Assembly (NCBI GenBank): GCA_023403375.1
Contig: JAEYEN010000125.1
Span: 1-11,203 of the forward strand
From: Bacillota bacterium
GTDB taxonomy: Bacteria > Bacillota > Clostridia > Christensenellales > Borkfalkiaceae
Direction: 5' to 3'
Length of the DNA: 11,203 nucleotides
Made by a program: the position numbers and the translations under genes. The notes below the pieces were generated by a model. That model was not told the origin of the DNA. It did no database searches and was given only the letters and a program-made list of their open reading frames with translations. Below are positions 7,795-11,203 of this stretch, one piece after another; positions within the stretch are counted from its first letter, which is position 1; every line of letters begins with the position of its first letter.

Positions 7795-7896
7795 GTAACG
7801 CTGAATAAACCGTTTGACAATTCGTTTTATAAAATAGAAGCACGTTATACGGGAAAAACGGTAAAATATGAAATTATCAAAATAAGAGAAAACTAA
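7795..7896 (+). other. Possible remnant of a coding sequence, no start codon
   Basis: Right after the ligA stop, a different frame (+1 relative to ligA) stays open for 33 codons to a TAA at 7894-7896. Its codons look like the neighbours' genes, and the end reads ARYTGKTVKYEIIKIREN, a plausible beta-strand pattern. There is no ATG, GTG or TTG and no ribosome site. It could be the tail of a decayed gene or chance. I do not recognise it. Confidence 0.25.
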
Positions 7897-7930
7897 ATTT
7901 ACCAAATATTTAATATTTTCTTGTAAATTT
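7895..7930 (+). terminator. AT-only imperfect inverted repeat, possible weak ligA terminator
   Basis: AAATTTAC (7895-7902) pairs with GTAAATTT (7923-7930). An inner pair AAATAT (7904-7909) / ATATTT (7913-7918) extends it, with a 1-by-4 internal bulge and a TTA loop. T-rich sequence follows. The stem has only one G-C pair, so it is much weaker than the terminator at 1593. It may instead be just part of the AT-rich upstream region of the yicC promoter. The 225-base gap between ligA and yicC holds this, the possible remnant before it and the promoter after it. Confidence 0.3.
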
Positions 7931-7960
7931 TATATTTATTTAAAATAACTATTTAATAAG

Positions 7961-7989
7961 TTGAAATAAAACGATTTTTGTGATAAAAT
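7961..7989 (+). promoter_or_regulatory. Sigma-A-type extended -10 promoter for yicC-gmk-rpoZ
   Basis: -35 TTGAAA (7961-7966), a 17-base spacer, TGA, then -10 TAAAAT (7984-7989). The predicted start is near 7996, giving a 23-base leader that carries AAAAAGG (8004-8010) before the yicC ATG. The 60 bases upstream are almost pure A/T and could act as an UP element. Confidence 0.75.
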
Positions 7990-8018
7990 AATAAAAATAA
8001 TTTAAAAAGGCAACCTTT

Positions 8019-8888
8019 ATGTATAGTATGACCGGCTACGGCAAAGCCGAATATAACGAAAACGGTATAAGTATTCTGGCGGAAATTAAAACCGTAAACA
8101 ACAGAAACTTCGATTTTAATTGTAAAATGCCCAGATGCTTTATTGCGTTTGAAGACGTTTTGAGAAAAAAAGTATCGGAATACGTCCGCCGCGGCAGAGT
8201 GGATTTGTTTATTACTTTTTCGGATAAAAGGGAAAACGGAAGTAACGTAGAAGTCGATTTTGCAAAAGCGGAAAGTTATCTTTCGGCGGCGCGGCAACTT
8301 GCGGTAAAATTCGGTCTGGAAAACGACGTTACGGTTTCTTTTCTGATGAAATCGCCCGACGTTATTGCGGAAGCGGTGATATCGGATTATTCTGATTTGG
8401 AAAAAGTGCTGACAGATACTGTTGAAAAGGCTTGTTGCAGCCTTAACGGTATGAGAAAGACGGAAGGCGAGAAACTTGTGGCGGATATGTTGGCAAGGCT
8501 GGAAACAATAAAAGAATTGCGTGATAAAATCGCCGTTCGCGCGCCTTACGTTGCGGCGGAATACAAAGAGAAATTGAAAGAGAGAATAACGGCTGCGCTT
8601 GCAGAAGTTAAATACGACGAAGCGAGATTGCTTAACGAAGTCGCGTTTTATACAGATAAAGTTAATATAGACGAAGAACTGACAAGACTTAATTCTCATA
8701 TCAATCAGTTCAAAACGATAGTAAAAGACGCGGACGCAGGGAAAAAGTTGGATTTTTTGATGCAGGAGTTTAACAGAGAAACAAATACGATTTGTTCTAA
8801 AAGCAACGATATAGAAGTAACTAATTATGCGCTTTCTCTGAAAAACGAAATTGAAAAAGTGAGAGAACAGGTACAGAATTTAGAATAA
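8019..8888 (+). CDS. yicC: YicC-family endoribonuclease
   Basis: This is a 289-residue YicC protein. Family members are divalent-metal-dependent endoribonucleases; the E. coli member is linked to small-RNA decay and stationary-phase stress. The N-terminal signature SMTGYGKAE (3-11) and the block IKTVNNRNFDFNCKMP are typical. So are RRGRVDLFITF (58-68) and the C-terminal DUF1732 block QEFNRETNTICSKSND (249-264), followed by a charged terminal helix. The length is normal. The ATG at 8019 has AAAAAGG 8 bases upstream and a good promoter before it; a second ATG at codon 4 is possible but less well spaced. It is the first gene of a four-gene cluster with gmk 4 bases behind it. In B. subtilis remA sits between these two, and it is absent here. 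The family call is secure; its RNA targets in this organism are unknown. Confidence 0.94.
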   Translation: MYSMTGYGKAEYNENGISILAEIKTVNNRNFDFNCKMPRCFIAFEDVLRKKVSEYVRRGRVDLFITFSDKRENGSNVEVDFAKAESYLSAARQLAVKFGLENDVTVSFLMKSPDVIAEAVISDYSDLEKVLTDTVEKACCSLNGMRKTEGEKLVADMLARLETIKELRDKIAVRAPYVAAEYKEKLKERITAALAEVKYDEARLLNEVAFYTDKVNIDEELTRLNSHINQFKTIVKDADAGKKLDFLMQEFNRETNTICSKSNDIEVTNYALSLKNEIEKVREQVQNLE

Positions 8889-8892
8889 GCGT

Positions 8893-9447
8893 ATGAGAAA
8901 CATTTTATTTGTTTTGTCGGGACCGTCCGGCGTCGGTAAAGGCACCATTGCAAAAAAACTAACCGAAAAAGACCATATCGCGCTTAGTGTTTCTTGCACG
9001 ACAAGAGCGCCGAGAGCTGGCGAAAAAGACGGGGTTGATTACTTTTTTATAACGAAAGAGCAGTTCAGAACTCTTATTGAGCGCAACGGGTTTTTGGAGT
9101 ATTCCGAACATTTTGAAAATTATTACGGCACGCCCAAAGAGTTTGTTCTTAACAAAATGGAGAATAACGACGTTTTGCTGGAAATAGACGTGGACGGCGG
9201 GCTTAACGTAAAAAAGAATTATCCGCAAGCGGTGCTTATAATGCTTGTTCCGCCATCGGTAACGGATATAGAAAAGCGGCTTAAACACAGACATACGGAA
9301 AGCGACGAAAAAATAAAATTAAGAATGGAAAGAATGGATTACGAACTTTCCAAAAAGAAATTTTACGATTACGTTGTCGTAAACGACGATATCGATAAAA
9401 CGCTTAAAGAAATAGAAAATATTATAAATAAAGAAAAAAACGTATAA
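8893..9447 (+). CDS. gmk: Guanylate kinase
   Basis: This 184-residue cytoplasmic enzyme converts GMP and ATP to GDP and ADP, an essential step in making GTP and dGTP. It shows the P-loop GPSGVGKGT (10-18), the GMP-binding block SCTTRAPRAGEKDGVDYFF (34-52), FLEYSEHFENYYGTP (67-81), LLEIDVDGG (95-103) and the lid region RHTESDEKIKLRM (133-145). Two normally stable positions vary: GGL follows EIDVD where EIDxQGA is usual, and RHTES replaces RGTES. The core residues remain. The ATG at 8893 is 4 bases after the yicC stop and has no Shine-Dalgarno site, so it is probably translated by ribosomes ending on yicC. The nearby TAGAAT (8881-8886) resembles a -10 box but has no -35 at a workable distance and is made by the last yicC codons. 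Confidence 0.96.
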   Translation: MRNILFVLSGPSGVGKGTIAKKLTEKDHIALSVSCTTRAPRAGEKDGVDYFFITKEQFRTLIERNGFLEYSEHFENYYGTPKEFVLNKMENNDVLLEIDVDGGLNVKKNYPQAVLIMLVPPSVTDIEKRLKHRHTESDEKIKLRMERMDYELSKKKFYDYVVVNDDIDKTLKEIENIINKEKNV

Positions 9448-9464
9448 GAAAAGGAGATACATTT

Positions 9465-9668
9465 ATGATACATAAACCGCCGATAGACGAGTTGGTTGAA
9501 AAAATAGGTTCTAAATACGCGCTTTGCGTTCTGGCAAGTAAGCGTGCAAGACAATTGATGGATCAAGCCGCGAATCAGGGCATAACGGACGCTTTCGATA
9601 AAGAGAAACCTTTGTCGGTAGCCGCTCAGGAAATTTACGACGGCAAACTTATCGGAACAAACGACTGA
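9465..9668 (+). CDS. rpoZ: RNA polymerase omega subunit
   Basis: This 67-residue subunit helps the beta' subunit fold and join RNA polymerase. It shows the family pattern PxIDELVEKIGSKYALCVLASKRARQLMD, in which the SKYxL and KRARQL blocks contact beta', and then KPLSVAAQEIYDGKL, the usual KPxxxAxxEIxxGKI end. The length is normal for Firmicutes. It has the best ribosome site in the window, AAGGAG (9451-9456), 8 bases before the ATG. It follows gmk by 17 bases, the standard gmk-rpoZ order. A stable hairpin begins 6 bases after its stop. Confidence 0.95.
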   Translation: MIHKPPIDELVEKIGSKYALCVLASKRARQLMDQAANQGITDAFDKEKPLSVAAQEIYDGKLIGTND

Positions 9669-9674
9669 TAACAC

Positions 9675-9706
9675 AATAAGTCCATCGCGCTTACGGTGGA
9701 CTTATT
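9675..9706 (+). terminator. Hairpin between rpoZ and priA, terminator or attenuator
   Basis: AATAAGTCCATCG (9675-9687) pairs with 9694-9706 over 13 bp with one G-U pair and a 6-base loop. Two more T's follow, then ATG, so the U tract is modest (TTATTTTAT counting the end of the stem). A second T run (9720-9725) comes 14 bases after the stem. It could end or thin out transcription before priA. The 68-base gap has no gene. Confidence 0.65.
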
Positions 9707-9736
9707 TTATGTGAACTGATTTTTTACAAAAAGCCT

Positions 9737-11203
9737 ATGTTTGCAGACGTTATCGTAGACATCAATCACTACGAAACAGATAAAGTATTTGAATATTCTT
9801 TTTACGGAAGCGAAGTCCGCGCGGGCTCTCGCGTTATCGTGCCGTTCGGAAAAACCGTAATCGAAGGCATTGTTATAGGCGTAAAAGAAAAAAGCGAATA
9901 CCCCGTAGAAAGGATAAAGAATATTTTACGGGTAGTGGAAGAAACGCCTGCGTTAAGCGAAGAAACGCTTGCGCTGATGAATTACGTTGCCGAGAGTTGC
10001 TTTGTAACCCGTGCGCTCGCGCTGAGGTTGTTTTTGCCGAGCGAGATGAGAAAAGGCAAGGTAAAAGAAAAACTCGTAACGTTTGTAAAACTCAAAGACG
10101 ACGTAGACAGTTCCGCCGTAATTAAAACTTTAAGAAAATCTGCGGTAAAACAGATTGAACTTTTAGAATTTTTATCGGACGGCGAAAAAGTAAAACAATC
10201 TGTCATAAGCGAAAAATTCGGCAGGTCTGCGTTAAAATCGCTGGAAAGCAAAGGTATAATCGAAGTTTCGGAAGAGAAAGATTATCGCTCTCCGTATAAA
10301 AATCTGTCGTCGGAGAAAAAGGAAATTCGCCTTACGGAAAGCCAGCAGGCGGCAATCGACAGTATTAACAAAACCGATAAAACCACCACGCTTTTATTCG
10401 GCGTTACGGGCAGCGGCAAAACGGAAGTTTATCTTAATTTAATAAGCGACGCGGAGAAACAGGGAAAGACCGCAATAATGCTTGTGCCGGAAATTGCGCT
10501 CACACCGCAAATGTTACGTCAGTTAAGAGCAAAATTCGGTAATAACGCGGCAATTTTGCATAGCGGATTATCGGCGGGCGAACGATTTGACGAGTGGTGG
10601 CGAATAAGGGACGGCGAAGCCAAAATAGTAATCGGGGCAAGAAGCGCGGTTTTTGCGCCGATAGAAAATATAGGGCTTATAATAATCGACGAAGAGCACG
10701 ACGGGAGTTACGTCAGCGAGTCCGCCCCCAGATACGATACTTTTAAGATAGCGAAATTCCGTGCGGAATACTACGGAGCAAAAATAGTTCTCGGCAGCGC
10801 TACGCCGTCAGTCGGCAGTTATCTGAAAGCGAAAAACGGCGAATACAACCTTGTTACAATGCCGGAAAGGATAAACAAAAAGCCGTTGCCGGAAGTGGAA
10901 ATCGTCGATATGAGAAACGAAGTGCGGCGCGGAAACAACAGCGTGCTGTCTTCCGTTCTTAAAGCGGAACTTGACGAATGTCTTAAAAAAGGAAATCAGG
11001 CGATAATCTTTTTGAATCAGCGCGGTTACTCAAAAACGGTTATTTGCACTGAATGCGGACACGTTCAAAAATGCGAAGCGTGCGACGTTTCGCTGACTTA
11101 TCATAAAGAAGACGATTCGCTTTTGTGTCATTACTGCGGCGCGAAATACAAAATGATAAAAGCCTGTACGGAATGCGGCAGTCCGTACATAAGATACGGC
11201 GGA
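9737..11203 (+). CDS. priA: Primosomal protein N' (replication restart helicase PriA), 3' end cut off
   Basis: PriA reloads the replicative helicase at stalled or repaired forks. The 489 visible residues cover about two thirds of the protein (usually 730-800). The N-terminal DNA-binding domain comes first (FADVIVDI, VPFGKTVIEGIV, about 1-100), then a winged-helix region (about 130-180). The helicase core follows, with Walker A GVTGSGKTE (222-230), VPEIALTPQM (250-259), DEEH (318-321), GARSAVFAP and LGSATPS (352-358). The zinc-binding insertion is intact with eight cysteines (437, 440, 446, 449, 464, 467, 477, 480). After DEEH, family members usually read SYKQ...PRYxARDxA; here it is SYVSESAPRYDTFKIA, a variant of the loop that couples DNA binding to ATP use. 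The frame has no stop before the window edge. The ATG at 9737 is the only fitting start and has no Shine-Dalgarno site; TACAAA (9725-9730) upstream is a weak -10. coaBC, usual before priA in Bacillus, is absent. Confidence 0.96.
   Translation, partial: MFADVIVDINHYETDKVFEYSFYGSEVRAGSRVIVPFGKTVIEGIVIGVKEKSEYPVERIKNILRVVEETPALSEETLALMNYVAESCFVTRALALRLFLPSEMRKGKVKEKLVTFVKLKDDVDSSAVIKTLRKSAVKQIELLEFLSDGEKVKQSVISEKFGRSALKSLESKGIIEVSEEKDYRSPYKNLSSEKKEIRLTESQQAAIDSINKTDKTTTLLFGVTGSGKTEVYLNLISDAEKQGKTAIMLVPEIALTPQMLRQLRAKFGNNAAILHSGLSAGERFDEWWRIRDGEAKIVIGARSAVFAPIENIGLIIIDEEHDGSYVSESAPRYDTFKIAKFRAEYYGAKIVLGSATPSVGSYLKAKNGEYNLVTMPERINKKPLPEVEIVDMRNEVRRGNNSVLSSVLKAELDECLKKGNQAIIFLNQRGYSKTVICTECGHVQKCEACDVSLTYHKEDDSLLCHYCGAKYKMIKACTECGSPYIRYGG

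Noticed and set aside
7784..7815. Inverted repeat AAACGGTT / AACCGTTT around the ligA stop codon
   Set aside because: The stem is 8 bp with a 16-base loop and no T run follows, so it does not look like a terminator.
7814..7835. Perfect -35 TTGACA after ligA
   Set aside because: The only -10-like hexamers (TATAAA, TAAAAT) are 8-10 bases away and TTATAC is 25 bases away; none is at 16-18.
7953..8699. 248-codon minus-strand frame opposite yicC
   Set aside because: It is Phe/Arg-rich with no domain, and it lies over the yicC promoter and coding region.

Overview
The window is ordinary bacterial chromosome of low to moderate G+C. It looks like an anaerobic Firmicute of the class Clostridia, probably an uncultivated gut-type lineage. 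Three things support this: a V-type ATPase subunit D of the Enterococcus/Clostridium type, the Firmicutes gene pair pcrA-ligA, and the Firmicutes order yicC-gmk-rpoZ-priA. Shine-Dalgarno sites and sigma-A-like promoters are present, but CpG-containing codons (GCG, ACG, TCG, GAC followed by G) are unusually frequent for such AT-rich DNA. I cannot name a genus.

Layout. (1) 1-1576, plus strand: the end of a V-ATPase operon (subunit D, cut by the left edge), then a ROK-family sugar kinase, closed by a strong hairpin terminator at 1593-1623. (2) 1742-3498, minus strand: a pyridoxamine/pyridoxal kinase and, upstream of it, a short-chain dehydrogenase. They converge on the ROK gene and share the terminator region. 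(3) 3499-3613: a compact divergent promoter region. (4) 3614-7793, plus strand: helicase PcrA and NAD+-dependent DNA ligase LigA, overlapping by 8 bases and so probably translationally coupled. (5) 7794-8018: an AT-rich gap with a possible gene remnant, an AT-only inverted repeat and a clear promoter. (6) 8019-11203, plus strand: yicC, gmk, rpoZ, then priA, which runs off the right edge. The remA and coaBC genes that sit inside this cluster in Bacillus subtilis are missing; a hairpin stands where coaBC would be.

How the genes fit together. Most of the window is housekeeping: ion-pumping ATPase, glucose phosphorylation, B6 salvage, DNA unwinding, nick sealing and replication restart (PcrA, LigA, PriA), GMP phosphorylation, an RNA polymerase accessory subunit and a YicC-type RNase. 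I found no mobile element, CRISPR array, tRNA, rRNA or novel multi-gene system. The most interesting signal is in gene starts. The divergent genes SDR and pcrA both lack a Shine-Dalgarno site and both have an extended -10 promoter so close to the ATG that the predicted mRNA would be leaderless or nearly so, whereas several neighbours have normal ribosome binding sites.
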